A DNA stretch of 64,000 nucleotides. It comes from an uncultured Pelagibacteraceae bacterium. GTDB taxonomy: Bacteria > Pseudomonadota > Alphaproteobacteria > Pelagibacterales > Pelagibacteraceae. The notes beneath the pieces were generated by a model that ran no database searches, was not told the DNA's origin, and saw only the letters and a list, made by a program, of their open reading frames with translations. This document shows positions 1-9,232 of the stretch, piece after piece (the first letter of the stretch is position 1; each line of letters starts with the position of its first letter). The position numbers and the translations under genes were made by a program. The stretch covers positions 62,001 to 126,000 of the forward strand of contig CABYFB010000003.1 in assembly GCA_902518165.1 (NCBI GenBank). The letters are read 5' to 3'.

Positions 1-236
1 GCCGATGATCTTTTTAAAGCATCAATCGATAGTAGTAATTCCATTAAATTGTCATTTGCAGGAGATGAAACGGATTGAATTAAAAAAATACTATTGCCTC
101 TAATATTTTCATTAATTTCTATATAGATTTCTCCGTCTGCAAATTTTCTTATGTTTGAATTAACTAGTCTATTTTTTAAAAATTTAGATATTTTTTGACT
201 AAGATGTTTATTACTGTTTCCTGTGAGAATTTTCAT
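1..236 (-). CDS. prs: Ribose-phosphate pyrophosphokinase (PRPP synthetase), 5' part only
   Basis: The reverse strand from an ATG at 234-236 translates as MKILTGNSNKHLSQKISKFL and continues with FADGEIYIEI and SVSSPANDNLMELLLSID. This matches the N-terminal domain of PRPP synthetase, including the conserved FxDGE segment and the substrate-proximal P-A-N-D-x-L-M-E-L stretch. The enzyme makes phosphoribosyl pyrophosphate from ribose 5-phosphate and ATP for nucleotide, histidine and tryptophan synthesis. Only about 78 codons are in the window; the gene runs off the left edge, so catalytic residues further on cannot be checked. Its start lies 10 bases from the end of the pgeF-like gene, which reads in the same direction, so the two probably share a transcript. 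Confidence 0.9.
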   Translation of the reverse strand, partial: MKILTGNSNKHLSQKISKFLKNRLVNSNIRKFADGEIYIEINENIRGNSIFLIQSVSSPANDNLMELLLSIDALKRSS

Positions 237-246
237 CCGAGATAAC

Positions 247-999
247 CTATTTAATCATAATTGCAGAAATATTTCTACCATAATCGTTATGCTTATTTTT
301 TTTTGATCTCCTAGAACTAAAAAAGTTATTTTCTAGAGTGTAGGTATCTTTTCTTATTATATCTATTTTTTTAACTCCATTTTCATAAAATTGAGATTTT
401 ATATATTCGCTTAAATCAAAATAAATTTTTTTCCTTTTAAATGTGAAGAAATTCACATTTTTTTTATTTTTTTCCTTAAACAATTTAAAAAAATCATTTT
501 TTACTTCATAACTATTTTTTTTTATACATGGTCCAATGCAAGCAATCATATCTTTCTCTGAGCATCCATTTTTTTTTAAAAGCTGAATTGTTTTTTTTAC
601 TATTCCCTTAAAAGCACCTTTCCACCCAGCATGTATTGCACCAACAAATTTTTGCTTTTTTTCTATAATTAGAATTGGCGCACAATCTGCAGTAAGTATA
701 CTAATCGCAATATTTTGTTTATTTGTAATCATCGCATCTCCAGTCAATTTTTTTTTTGGAACATTATTAATTTTAAGAACTTTATTGCTGTGAATTTGAT
801 TAAGAGAAACTAGATTACCACTTGCGCAACCTATTTTTTTTGAAACTATTTTTAAATTTTTACTTATATTAGCAATTTTATCTTTTGAACCTTTTCCACA
901 ATTTAAACTTTTGTAGATTCCATGTGAGGTACCTCCTAATCTATTGAAAAAATAATGTGAAATGGATTTTTGATCTCTAAAAATTTTTGACTTAATCAC
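247..999 (-). CDS. pgeF: Purine nucleoside phosphorylase/laccase-domain protein (YfiH/PgeF family)
   Basis: A 250-residue cytosolic protein of the YfiH (DUF152) family. The family's metal-site residues are visible: His70 in NQIHS, Cys106 in LTADCAPIL and His123 in HAGWKG. The family was first called polyphenol oxidase/laccase. Members have since been shown to act as purine nucleoside phosphorylases/adenosine deaminases, and in E. coli as an editor of mis-incorporated amino acids in peptidoglycan precursors. The length is normal. The stop region of the upstream methyltransferase overlaps its start by 4 bases, which indicates translational coupling. Which of the reported activities matters here cannot be decided from sequence. 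Confidence 0.88.
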   Translation of the reverse strand: MIKSKIFRDQKSISHYFFNRLGGTSHGIYKSLNCGKGSKDKIANISKNLKIVSKKIGCASGNLVSLNQIHSNKVLKINNVPKKKLTGDAMITNKQNIAISILTADCAPILIIEKKQKFVGAIHAGWKGAFKGIVKKTIQLLKKNGCSEKDMIACIGPCIKKNSYEVKNDFFKLFKEKNKKNVNFFTFKRKKIYFDLSEYIKSQFYENGVKKIDIIRKDTYTLENNFFSSRRSKKNKHNDYGRNISAIMIK

Positions 1000-2036
1000 T
1001 TAAAACCCAAATTAAAATTATTTTTAGATTTGCTTACAAATAAAACTTTAAACAAAGAGCCCATATATTTTTCATCAATTAATCTTTTTATTCTATAAAA
1101 TATGTCCGCTTTCTTACTAAATTGTAAATTTTTACTTATTATCTCAGCTCTATTTAATATACCTAATTTAGTTAAGAAATTACCTTGGGTAGTTATTAAA
1201 GATTTCAAATTAGAACTTGAAAACTCTTTTTTGTACATTTTAAAATTTATCAAATGAGTAATATCCGAGTTATAGGGATTTTCTAAAAAACTAATTTTTC
1301 TGTGCTTCTCAACACTTTGCAAAGTATTTTTCATTTTTCCACTTGTAAAGCCATAGTCTATCATTAATAAACCACCATTATTTTTAAATATAAAATTTGC
1401 TATTTCGTTAACAAATTTCATTGCTGAAGGTGAATATTCAACAAATTTTTCTTTTTCTATATTTTTACCTAAATATTTCTCAATTATTTTTGACGACACT
1501 TTTTGATCACAAACCTCAAACTTATTTTTTTTGTATGCTACATATTTTTCATACCAATTATCACTTTTTTTTAAAAACTGTTTGACAGGAAAAGCATCAA
1601 AAAACTCATTAGCCAAGAATATAGTTGGAGCCTTCGGAATTTCTTTTAAATTTCTTATCCAACTTGCTTTTTTCTTATCTATTTTACTCTTCTGAATTTT
1701 TATCAGTAATGGACTTTTTTCTAAAATTAAGAAATTAGCAGATAAACTTATTTCACTAAAATTATTTAAAGTTTTTATAATTTGTGACATCATCTCACCA
1801 TTACCTGCACCCAGCTCTACAATATTTATTTTTTTTGGTTTTTTTAAATTCTCCCAAAATGAAATTAACCAAATAGATATCATTTCTGAAAAAAGAACAG
1901 AAATATTAGGAGATGTTATGAAGTCACCTTTTTTTCCGAAAGGATTTTTTTTAATATAATAACCATTATCTTTGTCATACAAAGATTTGTAAATAAATCT
2001 ATCCAATGAGATTTTTTTATTGTGTCCTATTAGCAT
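996..2036 (-). CDS. SAM-dependent methyltransferase, MidA/NDUFAF7 (DUF185) family
   Basis: A 346-residue protein with the GDFITSP motif near residue 38 and the SAM-binding glycine loop VELGAGNG at 73-80, both typical of the DUF185/NDUFAF7 family. A later MIDYGF segment around residue 224 is also characteristic. The mitochondrial homologue dimethylates an arginine of a complex I subunit (NDUFS2) and helps complex I assembly. The bacterial role is assumed to be similar but is not shown here. It lies between lgt and the pgeF-like gene, overlapping lgt by 20 bases at its start and pgeF by 4 at its end, so all three are probably co-transcribed. An lgt-methyltransferase-pgeF order is common in Alphaproteobacteria. 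Confidence 0.85.
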   Translation of the reverse strand: MLIGHNKKISLDRFIYKSLYDKDNGYYIKKNPFGKKGDFITSPNISVLFSEMISIWLISFWENLKKPKKINIVELGAGNGEMMSQIIKTLNNFSEISLSANFLILEKSPLLIKIQKSKIDKKKASWIRNLKEIPKAPTIFLANEFFDAFPVKQFLKKSDNWYEKYVAYKKNKFEVCDQKVSSKIIEKYLGKNIEKEKFVEYSPSAMKFVNEIANFIFKNNGGLLMIDYGFTSGKMKNTLQSVEKHRKISFLENPYNSDITHLINFKMYKKEFSSSNLKSLITTQGNFLTKLGILNRAEIISKNLQFSKKADIFYRIKRLIDEKYMGSLFKVLFVSKSKNNFNLGFK

Positions 2037-2793
2037 TTTTATAATAGACGATAATTAATCCGCAGGTTAGTGCTATACAACTTATTATTTGCCCCATACT
2101 TAAATTGAAAAATAAATAACCTAGTTGTTGATCAGGTTCTCTGAAGAACTCGATAACAAATCTAAATAAGGAGTATAAAATTAAAAAATACCCCGAAATA
2201 ATCCCAGGTATGTTCTTTAATCTATTAAACAACATACTTAAAATAATAAATAGAACAACCCCCTCAAATATTGCCTCATAAATTTGTGAAGGATGTCGAT
2301 TTAAATTATCAATTTTTATAAACTTTACCGACCATGGTACATTTGTTTCTATACCATAAAGTTCAGAGTTTATGAAATTTGATATTCTTCCTAAAAAAAT
2401 TCCTATAGGAGAACAAACAGCAACTACATCTAAATAACTAAAAATATTTTGATTTTTGTTTTTGCAGAATAATTGAGTTCCTATAATAATTCCAATTAGT
2501 GCACCGTGAAAAGACATGCCTCCCTGCCAAATTTTTATAATCTCAACTGGATTACTAATAAAATAAATTGGGTCATAAATAATTACATATCCAAGTCTTC
2601 CACCGAGGATGATACTTATAATCAAATAAGTTATATAATCGTCGAAATATTCTTTTTGGGTACTATCTTTGATTAGTTTGTTCTTTGCAAAATACCAACC
2701 AAATACCAAGCCAAATATATAAGACAAGGAATACCATCTAATTTCTAATGAAAAGATCTCAAAAGCGACTGGGTCAAAATTATTAATAAACAT
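2017..2793 (-). CDS. lgt: Prolipoprotein diacylglyceryl transferase
   Basis: A 258-residue polytopic inner-membrane protein with about seven hydrophobic segments. The Lgt signature is present (GRISNFINSELYG), as are GGRLGYVIIYD, GGMSFHGALIG with the essential histidine, and HPSQIYEA. It transfers diacylglycerol from phosphatidylglycerol to the lipobox cysteine of prolipoproteins, the first step of lipoprotein maturation; BamD in this window is one likely substrate. It is the first gene of a minus-strand run and is divergent from ubiK with only 48 bases between them. That gap must hold both promoters. Length and motifs are typical for the family. Confidence 0.95.
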   Translation of the reverse strand: MFINNFDPVAFEIFSLEIRWYSLSYIFGLVFGWYFAKNKLIKDSTQKEYFDDYITYLIISIILGGRLGYVIIYDPIYFISNPVEIIKIWQGGMSFHGALIGIIIGTQLFCKNKNQNIFSYLDVVAVCSPIGIFLGRISNFINSELYGIETNVPWSVKFIKIDNLNRHPSQIYEAIFEGVVLFIILSMLFNRLKNIPGIISGYFLILYSLFRFVIEFFREPDQQLGYLFFNLSMGQIISCIALTCGLIIVYYKNANRTQ

Positions 2794-2841
2794 TTAATTG
2801 TAATATTATAAATATTACTTAAACTTTGATAAGAAATTATT

Positions 2842-3084
2842 ATGTCAAAATCAAGATTCGTATTTGATAAATTTGCAAAATTTTTGGAAGAAGGACTGGT
2901 CAACTACAAAGATTTTAGTGATGAAGTCGTAAATATTTTACGCTCAAAAAAAGAAGAAATTATCCTTAAAATGAATTTAGTAAGTAAAGATGAAATTGAT
3001 ATATTAAATAAAAGAATTGAAAAATTGGAAAAAAAAATTGCTGAAAAAAAAGTAAAAAAAAAAACTAAACGGGCAAAGAAATAA
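2842..3084 (+). CDS. ubiK: Ubiquinone biosynthesis accessory factor, UbiK/BMFP family
   Basis: A small 80-residue protein with the BMFP (DUF526/YqiC) layout. An N-terminal amphipathic helix (residues 1-30, FDKFAKFLEEGL) is followed by a C-terminal heptad-like coiled coil (EIDILNKRIEKLEKKIAEKK). It ends in a lysine-rich tail. In E. coli UbiK binds UbiJ and lipid and helps the later O2-dependent steps of ubiquinone synthesis. The family trimerises through the coiled coil. It stands alone on the plus strand, and its 3' end overlaps the convergent sensor-kinase gene by 20 bases. The assignment rests on size and pattern rather than catalytic residues. Confidence 0.75.
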   Translation: MSKSRFVFDKFAKFLEEGLVNYKDFSDEVVNILRSKKEEIILKMNLVSKDEIDILNKRIEKLEKKIAEKKVKKKTKRAKK

Positions 3085-4387
3085 TAACTTTTAATCCACC
3101 TAAACTAGACTTATCGAATTTAAGATCTCCACCATGTGATTTTACTACATCAGATGATATAGCTAATCCAAGGCCAACACTTGACTTTGTTTCCGATCTA
3201 CTTTTGTCAATTTTATAAAATGGCTTCAAAACATTTTGATGTTCTTTTTGTGGTATGCCTGGACCATCATCTTCTATTGAAATATTAATAGTTGATCTTC
3301 CTTTTTTTAGATACAATTCAACATTATCAGCAAATTTTAAAGAATTATCAATAAGGTTATTGATACATCTACTGATTAAATTTTTTCTTCCATCAAAATA
3401 AACCTTTTCTTTTAAAAAATATTTTATATTTGGTTTCTCATATTTTTTGCATATATCTTCAATTAGGACAGATATATCAAACGTTTCAGTTTTATCTTTT
3501 GCTCCAGATCTTGCGAATTGAAGATATTCATTTAACATTTTTTCCATTTCATCAACATCTCTTGATAATTTTTCAACAACACTTTTGTCTTTAATCATCG
3601 CTATTTGAAGTTTTATCCTTGTCAAAGGTGTTCTTAAATCGTGGCTTATACCCGATAGCATCTCAGATCTTTGATTAAGATGTCTAATTATTCTTTTTCT
3701 CATTTTGTCAAACTCTAAACCAGCTTTTCGGATTTCGAGTGCTCCAGAAGGTCTAAATTCGTCAATATCTTCTCCTCGGCCAAATCTTTCAGATGCCTCT
3801 GCAAGTTTAGTTATGGGTCTAGTTTGATTTTTTAAAAAAATTATTGCTACTGCTATCATTAACAATGCTGGCAATGTTATCCAAAGACCAAATAATCTAG
3901 CCGAACTTGTAGTTAGTCTGTCCCTTGGAATATAAAATTGAAAATATCCTTTTGAATAACCTATTTTCAAGTCAACAACTTCTTTGAAGTTTGTTGTATC
4001 AAACCAATAAGTTAAATTTTTTTTTTTTAATTCTCTTCTTAGTGATCGATCCACTGGACTGAACCATCTTTCTGGTATTTTATCTGGTAAGATTTTATCT
4101 TTTTCATATTTGATATTAAAACCCAAGTGTTCTTTGAATAAAATTATTATAAAATCTTTGTTCGTTTCATCGTTATCATAAGCGTCTACAAAAGTTTTAA
4201 CTTCAGAGATTAATGCTCTTGTCATTCCAGAATTAGTTTTGATCCAAAGACTATCAAAAAAAACTAAAGAGATAGTTATTTGCATAACTACTATTGGGAC
4301 AGCGACTATGAGTAAACCTCTATAAAAAAGTCTTTTAGGTAAGATATTTTTTATATATTTACTCAATCCATAAAACATAACCTTCAC
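3065..4387 (-). CDS. Two-component sensor histidine kinase, EnvZ type
   Basis: A 440-residue inner-membrane kinase. Transmembrane segments at about 22-44 and 165-186 flank a periplasmic domain of roughly 120 residues. A HAMP linker follows (about 187-240), then the dimerisation/phosphoacceptor motif SGISHDLRTPLTRIK with His249. The ATP-binding domain has the N box (NLIDNSLKFA), DDGPGIP and GLGLAIS. It overlaps its response-regulator gene by 29 bases, so the two are a cognate pair. The architecture is that of EnvZ and related alphaproteobacterial kinases. The signal sensed is unknown. An internal ATG at codon 4 is an alternative start. Confidence 0.9.
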   Translation of the reverse strand: MKVMFYGLSKYIKNILPKRLFYRGLLIVAVPIVVMQITISLVFFDSLWIKTNSGMTRALISEVKTFVDAYDNDETNKDFIIILFKEHLGFNIKYEKDKILPDKIPERWFSPVDRSLRRELKKKNLTYWFDTTNFKEVVDLKIGYSKGYFQFYIPRDRLTTSSARLFGLWITLPALLMIAVAIIFLKNQTRPITKLAEASERFGRGEDIDEFRPSGALEIRKAGLEFDKMRKRIIRHLNQRSEMLSGISHDLRTPLTRIKLQIAMIKDKSVVEKLSRDVDEMEKMLNEYLQFARSGAKDKTETFDISVLIEDICKKYEKPNIKYFLKEKVYFDGRKNLISRCINNLIDNSLKFADNVELYLKKGRSTINISIEDDGPGIPQKEHQNVLKPFYKIDKSRSETKSSVGLGLAISSDVVKSHGGDLKFDKSSLGGLKVIISLPV

Positions 4388-5036
4388 CTCTTATTGTTTG
4401 TAAATAATTTGGACTTTTGGGGTTTTCTTCAATTTTCTTTCTAAGTCTTGTAATTATTACATCAACTGATCTTTCTTTATCAATTTTTATAAGATTTCCA
4501 ATTTCCTCTCTTTTAAATATTTTTCCAGGAGAGTTAACCATTTTATCTAAAATTATTTTTTCTGTATTGTTGATTTTTATTGATTTATCATTTTTCAAAA
4601 TAAACTGCTTGTTAAGATCTATTTCAATTTTACCAAATTTAAATTTTCTTTTTGTATTTCTAAATTTAGTTTTATTTAAGATATTATTAATTCTAAGTAT
4701 TAATTCTTTAGGCTCAAAAGGTTTTGGAAGGTAATCATCTGCTCCAGTATCTAAACCCTCTATTCTCTCTGAGGCCTCACCTTTTGCTGTTAAAAGAATT
4801 ATTGGGGTTGAAATTTTGTCTTTATTTTCTTTTGTAAATTCCAAACCACTTTTACCAGGCATCATTATATCAAGAACTATTAAATCAAATTTAATAACTT
4901 TAACTTTTTCAATAGCATCTTCGGCACTATTTGAGCTGGTTACGAGATAGTTATTTTGAGAAAGATATTCTTTAACTAATTCTCTTATACCATCATCATC
5001 ATCTACAACTAAAATATGTGCTTTAAATTTTTCCAT
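4359..5036 (-). CDS. Two-component response regulator, OmpR/PetR type
   Basis: A 225-residue regulator. The receiver domain covers residues 1-120 with acidic residues in VVDDDDG, phosphoacceptor Asp56 in VLDIMMP, the conserved Thr/Ala switch in LLTAKGE and Lys in PKPFEPKEL. A winged-helix DNA-binding domain follows (about 130-225, ending VDVIITRLRKKIEE...TIRGEGYVL). It is the partner of the overlapping EnvZ-type kinase. A MarR gene immediately upstream and overlapping by 14 bases reproduces the petP-petR arrangement described in Rhodobacter capsulatus, where both genes are needed for cytochrome bc1 expression. Whether that role holds here is inference from gene order. Confidence 0.9.
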   Translation of the reverse strand: MEKFKAHILVVDDDDGIRELVKEYLSQNNYLVTSSNSAEDAIEKVKVIKFDLIVLDIMMPGKSGLEFTKENKDKISTPIILLTAKGEASERIEGLDTGADDYLPKPFEPKELILRINNILNKTKFRNTKRKFKFGKIEIDLNKQFILKNDKSIKINNTEKIILDKMVNSPGKIFKREEIGNLIKIDKERSVDVIITRLRKKIEENPKSPNYLQTIRGEGYVLWIE

Positions 5037-5466
5037 TAATTATTTTTTTTAAAACATTGTCAAAACTGACAACCTCATTCGCTTTTGATGCTGAGAATGC
5101 TTGATAAATTCTTTTTTTTTGAACTGAGAAAATTTCGTTAAATAACTTCTCTCCCTCTTCTGTTAAGTAGACATGTTTTATTCTCGTGTCTACTTGGTCT
5201 TTTTCATATTTTATAGCTTTTAGATTTATTAAATCTTTCAAAACTCTATTCAAACTTTGCTTGGTAACTTTTAACTTTCTTAAGAGGTCTGATATTGTAA
5301 TACCCTCATATAATGAAATTAAGTGAATAACCTTATTATGTGCGACACCTATGGAGTATTTATTCAATACATTTTTAGCATCTGAGACTGTCTCTCTGTA
5401 GCCAAGAAATATTTTTTCAATATATTGTTTGAGATCCTCATCTTTTAAATATAAAAGTTTTTTCAT
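5023..5466 (-). CDS. MarR-family transcriptional regulator (PetP-like)
   Basis: A 147-residue winged-helix protein. The helix-turn-helix (ISDLLRKLKVTKQSLNRVLKDL, about 70-92) and the beta wing (KAIKYEKDQVDTRIKHVYLTEEGEKL) are typical of MarR dimers. It is the first gene of a three-gene minus-strand unit with the response regulator and kinase, and it is divergent from ilvE. The 59-base spacer contains a TTG...CAA-flanked, very AT-rich stretch that could be both promoter and operator. The gene order (marR, ompR-type regulator, divergent ilvE) matches the alphaproteobacterial petP-petR neighbourhood. The ligand is unknown. Confidence 0.82.
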   Translation of the reverse strand: MKKLLYLKDEDLKQYIEKIFLGYRETVSDAKNVLNKYSIGVAHNKVIHLISLYEGITISDLLRKLKVTKQSLNRVLKDLINLKAIKYEKDQVDTRIKHVYLTEEGEKLFNEIFSVQKKRIYQAFSASKANEVVSFDNVLKKIINGKI

Positions 5467-5480
5467 ATTGGTAAGTTATA

Positions 5481-5507
5481 TTGACATATTATATATACAA
5501 ATATATT
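5481..5507 (+). promoter_or_regulatory. Candidate ilvE promoter / MarR operator in the divergent spacer
   Basis: A perfect -35 hexamer TTGACA lies at 5481-5486, followed after 15 bases by TATATT at 5502-5507 (5 of 6 matches to the -10 consensus). Downstream is ilvE, starting at 5526. The -35 also begins an AT-rich 20-base stretch bounded by TTG (5481-5483) and CAA (5498-5500), the outer half-sites typical of MarR operators. The spacing is shorter than the ideal 17 and the background is AT-rich, so a chance match is possible. Confidence 0.35.
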
Positions 5508-5525
5508 TTTTTATAAAATTAAATA

Positions 5526-6407
5526 ATGATACCTTTCGATAAACGATCAGGAAAAATTTGGTACAATAATGAGCTTGTTGAATGGCAAGATGCAAAATGC
5601 CATGTAATCAGTCATGGACTTCATTATGCAAGTTTAGTTTTTGAAGGTGAAAGAGTATACGACGGAGAAATATTTAAGCTAGAAGAGCACACAGATAGAT
5701 TATTTTATTCTGCAAAAAGATTAGATATTAATATTCCCTATACAAAAGATGAAATAAATGAAGCTTCTAAAAAAATAGTGGCGGTTCAAAATATTCAAAA
5801 TGGATATGTAAGACCATTTGCGTGGAGAGGAAGTGAGATGATGGGTGTTTCTGCACAGAAAAATACAATTAATGTAGCAATAGCTACGTGGGAATGGCCT
5901 GCATATTTTGATCCAAAATTAAAAGCTGAAGGAATAAGATTAAATATTTCTAAATGGCGAAGACCGGCTCCAAATACTATTCCTTGGGATGCAAAAGCAG
6001 CTGGATTATATATGATTTGTACTCTTTCAAAACACGAAGCTGAACAACAAGGGTATTCTGAATCTTTAATGTTAGATTTTGAAGGTAATGTTGCAGAAGG
6101 AACAAGTGCAAACATTTTTTTTAAAGATAAAAATAATGAATTACATACACCAACACCAGATTCTTTTTTAAACGGTATTACAAGACAAGCTGTAATTGAA
6201 TTAGCCAAATCAAAAAATATTAAAGTTCATGAAAGAAAAATTTCTCCAGATGAACTAGGTAATTTTGATGGATGTTTCTTAACTGGCACTGCAGCCGAAA
6301 TAACACCTGTTGCAAGCATAGCAGATCATAAATACAAAATTTGTGATGTTATATTAGGATTATCAAAAAGCTTTGATCAGTTAGTTAGACAAAAAAAAGC
6401 TGCCTAA
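5526..6407 (+). CDS. ilvE: Branched-chain amino acid aminotransferase
   Basis: A 293-residue fold-type IV PLP enzyme that interconverts Leu, Ile and Val with their 2-oxo acids using 2-oxoglutarate/glutamate. The PLP lysine is Lys157 in WDAKAAGLYM. Other family motifs are FEGERVYDGEIFKLEEH near the N terminus, VRPFAWRGSE around 95-103 and EGTSANIFF around 190. The starting sequence MIPFDKRSGKIWYNNELVEW is typical for alphaproteobacterial IlvE. It is divergent from the marR-regulator-kinase unit, and its 3' end overlaps the convergent pgsA gene by 4 bases. Length and motifs are normal. Confidence 0.95.
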   Translation: MIPFDKRSGKIWYNNELVEWQDAKCHVISHGLHYASLVFEGERVYDGEIFKLEEHTDRLFYSAKRLDINIPYTKDEINEASKKIVAVQNIQNGYVRPFAWRGSEMMGVSAQKNTINVAIATWEWPAYFDPKLKAEGIRLNISKWRRPAPNTIPWDAKAAGLYMICTLSKHEAEQQGYSESLMLDFEGNVAEGTSANIFFKDKNNELHTPTPDSFLNGITRQAVIELAKSKNIKVHERKISPDELGNFDGCFLTGTAAEITPVASIADHKYKICDVILGLSKSFDQLVRQKKAA

Positions 6408-6988
6408 TCCTTATTATCTTCTGATATTGCATGGTCTATTCCTTTTCTAAGATAATCATATCCAGTATAAAGTGTTAAAAACGCAGATAGCCATAAAATA
6501 ATAATGCCAATTGTTTGAGCATTATAATCTTGAAAATTTATTAATTTATTTCCTGTTTCCCCAGTCAGAAGTATTGCTATCGAAAACATCTGCAAGAATG
6601 TTTTAAGTTTTGCTAAATTAGAAACTGGAAGCTTTATTTTTCCTTTCGCTAGAAATTCTCTTAAACCTGAAATTAGTATTTCCCTTGTAAGAATTATAAT
6701 AGCTGCAATAACTTCGTAATTTTTTATTGTTTGGTCCATAACTAATAAAATTAACGCAGTTGCAACAATAATTTTATCTGCAATAGGATCTAAAAGTTCA
6801 CCAAGTTTAGACTCTTCTTTAAACATCCTCGCTAAAAGGCCATCTAAAAAATCTGTAAATGAGGCAATTAAAAAAAGAGCAAATGGTATAACGTCTCCAT
6901 AAAATCCAGGAAGGTAGAATGTAAAAACAAATATTGGAACAATTATTATTCGTCCAATTGTTAAATAATTAGGTATTTTAAATTTCAT
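6404..6988 (-). CDS. pgsA: CDP-diacylglycerol--glycerol-3-phosphate 3-phosphatidyltransferase
   Basis: A 194-residue integral membrane enzyme that makes phosphatidylglycerol phosphate, the first step towards phosphatidylglycerol and cardiolipin. The CDP-alcohol phosphotransferase signature D-G-x2-A-R-x8-G-x3-D-x3-D is intact: Asp49, Gly50, Ala53, Arg54, Gly63, Asp67 and Asp71. About five hydrophobic segments are visible. It overlaps the end of uvrC by 4 bases and is probably translated from the same message; the uvrC-pgsA pairing is widespread in Proteobacteria. The product supplies the lipid donor for Lgt, also in this window. Confidence 0.93.
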   Translation of the reverse strand: MKFKIPNYLTIGRIIIVPIFVFTFYLPGFYGDVIPFALFLIASFTDFLDGLLARMFKEESKLGELLDPIADKIIVATALILLVMDQTIKNYEVIAAIIILTREILISGLREFLAKGKIKLPVSNLAKLKTFLQMFSIAILLTGETGNKLINFQDYNAQTIGIIILWLSAFLTLYTGYDYLRKGIDHAISEDNKD

Positions 6989-8820
6989 TCGTGAAAGAAG
7001 TTATATATTTTTTTTGCAACTTTTTCCTCAACTCCATCAACTGATTTTATTTCATCTAAACTAGCTGATTCCACAGCTCTGGCTGAACCAAAATGATTTA
7101 ATAATGCCCTTTTTCTGATAGATCCAATACCATCAATTTGATCTAATAATGATTTGCTTATGCCCTTTTTTCTTTTTGCTCTATGAGCACTTACTGCAAA
7201 TCGATGGGATTCATCTCTTAGTCTTTGTAAAAAGAATAATGTTGGATCATTTTTCTCAAACTTGAACTCTCTTCCATCATGAAAAAATGTTTCATTTCCA
7301 CTATTTCTCATTTTGCCCTTTGCTATAGCTACAATAGGTATTTCATGTAGACCGAGTTCATTCATCGCTTCTCTAGCAACGGAATATTGACCTTTCCCTC
7401 CATCAATTAAAACTAAATCAGGGAAAGTTAAATAATTTTCTTTCTCTTGAACTGCTCTTTTAAATCTTCTGTTAAGAACTTCTTTCATCATTCCATAATC
7501 ATCTTGAGCATTTTTTTGAATTTTTATATTAAATTTTCTATACCTTTTTTTAACGAACCCTTCATCGCCATAAGTAATTAAAGCGCCCACACTATTTGTG
7601 CCTTGAATATGGCTATTATCATAAACCTCAACTAAATTAATATTAGTTTCAAGATTGAATTTTTTTGATACTGCATCGAAAAGATCTCTATTATTTTGAC
7701 TCTCATAAAGTTTTCTATTCAAACTATCTTTTGCATTATTTATTGCTTGATTTATAACTTTTAGTTTCGTCCCTTTTTTTGCAACAGTAATTGTAATTTG
7801 TTTACCTTCTTTTTGTGTAAGTGTTTTTTCAATTAATTCTTTCTCTTTAATTTCATTAGATAAAATTATTGAAGATGGAACACTTTTATTTTCATAAAAT
7901 TGAGACACAAAAGAATTAATGATATCACTTAGATTTTCTTCTGGATCATGCTTTGGAAAAAAAGCTTGATTACCCCAATTTTGTTTTGACCTATAAAAAA
8001 AAACTTGAATACAAGTTTTTCCAGACTCTTTATATCCCGCGATAACATCTGCTTCGACTAAATTTGCCTCATTAATTCTTTGAGAAGATTGGATAATATT
8101 TAATGATTTAATTCGATCTCTTAATATTGCTGCTTTTTCAAAGTCTAAATCCTCACTAGCCTTTTCCATTTGGCTAGATAAGCTTTTCTGAATTTTTCTA
8201 GATTTGCCTGACACAAATTCAATTGCATCATCAACAGTTTGTTTATAATCATTCTCGGTTACGTAACCAACACAAGGTCCTGAGCACCTTTTAATTTGAT
8301 AAAGTATGCAGGGTCTTTCTCTATTTTTGAAAACAGTATCATCACAAATTCTAAGATGAAATATTTTTTGAATCATTTTTATAGTCCAATTTGCAGATCC
8401 AGCTGATGCAAATGGTCCAAAATAAAATCCTTCTTTGCCTTTTTTTCCTCTGTGCCTTTTGATTTGTGGCCATTTATCTTTGTCGCCTATAAAAATAAAA
8501 GGAAAGGATTTGTCATCTCTTAGTAAAATATTAAATTTTGGTTTAAACTTTTTAATTAAATTTGCTTCTAAAAGTAAAGCCTCACTTTCATTTGAAGTAG
8601 TAGTAATTTCGAGTTTTTTTGTTTGAGAGAGCATTCTCTCAGTCCTAATGATATGACTTTTTTCTGATACATAACTTTTAAGTCTGTTTGGAAGGTTTTT
8701 TGCTTTACCCACATAAAGAATTTCTCCTTTTGAATTTAGCATCCTGTAGACACCTGGCAACTTAGGAACCAAGGGCAATTCTTTTTTAATTACTTCTTTA
8801 CCTATATCAGAGCTGATCAT
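6985..8820 (-). CDS. uvrC: Excinuclease ABC subunit C
   Basis: UvrC makes both incisions in nucleotide excision repair after damage recognition by UvrA/UvrB. From the ATG at 8818-8820 ([10 protein letters not shown]) it is 611 residues. The order is: GIY-YIG nuclease domain (LPGVYRM...[14 protein letters not shown]), a cysteine-containing middle region, a UVR motif ([20 protein letters not shown]), the RNase H-like 3' nuclease domain ([19 protein letters not shown]), and tandem helix-hairpin-helix motifs ([18 protein letters not shown]). An ATG 30 bases upstream would add ten residues, but the downstream start is closer to the family N terminus. It overlaps folB by 14 bases. uvrB lies three genes upstream on the same strand. 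Confidence 0.95.
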   Translation of the reverse strand: MISSDIGKEVIKKELPLVPKLPGVYRMLNSKGEILYVGKAKNLPNRLKSYVSEKSHIIRTERMLSQTKKLEITTTSNESEALLLEANLIKKFKPKFNILLRDDKSFPFIFIGDKDKWPQIKRHRGKKGKEGFYFGPFASAGSANWTIKMIQKIFHLRICDDTVFKNRERPCILYQIKRCSGPCVGYVTENDYKQTVDDAIEFVSGKSRKIQKSLSSQMEKASEDLDFEKAAILRDRIKSLNIIQSSQRINEANLVEADVIAGYKESGKTCIQVFFYRSKQNWGNQAFFPKHDPEENLSDIINSFVSQFYENKSVPSSIILSNEIKEKELIEKTLTQKEGKQITITVAKKGTKLKVINQAINNAKDSLNRKLYESQNNRDLFDAVSKKFNLETNINLVEVYDNSHIQGTNSVGALITYGDEGFVKKRYRKFNIKIQKNAQDDYGMMKEVLNRRFKRAVQEKENYLTFPDLVLIDGGKGQYSVAREAMNELGLHEIPIVAIAKGKMRNSGNETFFHDGREFKFEKNDPTLFFLQRLRDESHRFAVSAHRAKRKKGISKSLLDQIDGIGSIRKRALLNHFGSARAVESASLDEIKSVDGVEEKVAKKIYNFFHE

Positions 8821-9232
8821 GGCTTCTTTTTTTAGAAATTTGGATCCCAACTGAGCTGCAATCCTTCATTATTTCTAATTTTTCGATTTGAAGAGTAATT
8901 TTATCTATTCTTTTATCTTTGAATAGTTCGTCAAAAACATCTTCTGCCAATGTTTCAAGAAAATTGTAATGTTTGTTTTTTACTAGTTTTTTTATTAATT
9001 TTACTATTTTAGCATAGTTAACTATCGATTTAATATCTTTATCATTCGATGGCTGTTTATCTTGATAATTAACTTCTAAATTAAATTTTACTTTTTGAGG
9101 CTTTTCTTTTTCAAAATCAAAATAACCAAGTTTTAATCCCAGTATTAATTCTTTTATTAAAACTTTTTTTTCGTAATTAAATAAGCTTTTTGTTTTATTT
9201 ATTTTAACAATCTTTAAGTTATTCTTTTTCAT
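8807..9232 (-). CDS. folB: Dihydroneopterin aldolase-like protein
   Basis: A 141-residue protein of the FolB/DHNA fold. Supporting segments are the DIxG-like strand [29 protein letters not shown], the [28 protein letters not shown] helices, and the strand [12 protein letters not shown]. FolB converts dihydroneopterin to hydroxymethyl-dihydropterin in folate synthesis. It carries about 20 extra N-terminal residues, so a later start is possible. It overlaps uvrC, and a FolM-like reductase lies two genes upstream, which supports a pterin role. The protein is lysine-rich and divergent, so a DHNA epimerase variant cannot be excluded. Confidence 0.78.
   Translation of the reverse strand: MKKNNLKIVKINKTKSLFNYEKKVLIKELILGLKLGYFDFEKEKPQKVKFNLEVNYQDKQPSNDKDIKSIVNYAKIVKLIKKLVKNKHYNFLETLAEDVFDELFKDKRIDKITLQIEKLEIMKDCSSVGIQISKKRSHDQL

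Noticed and set aside
4417..4734. 105-codon plus-strand frame inside the response regulator
   Set aside because: Hydrophobic reverse-strand shadow of a clear OmpR-type gene.
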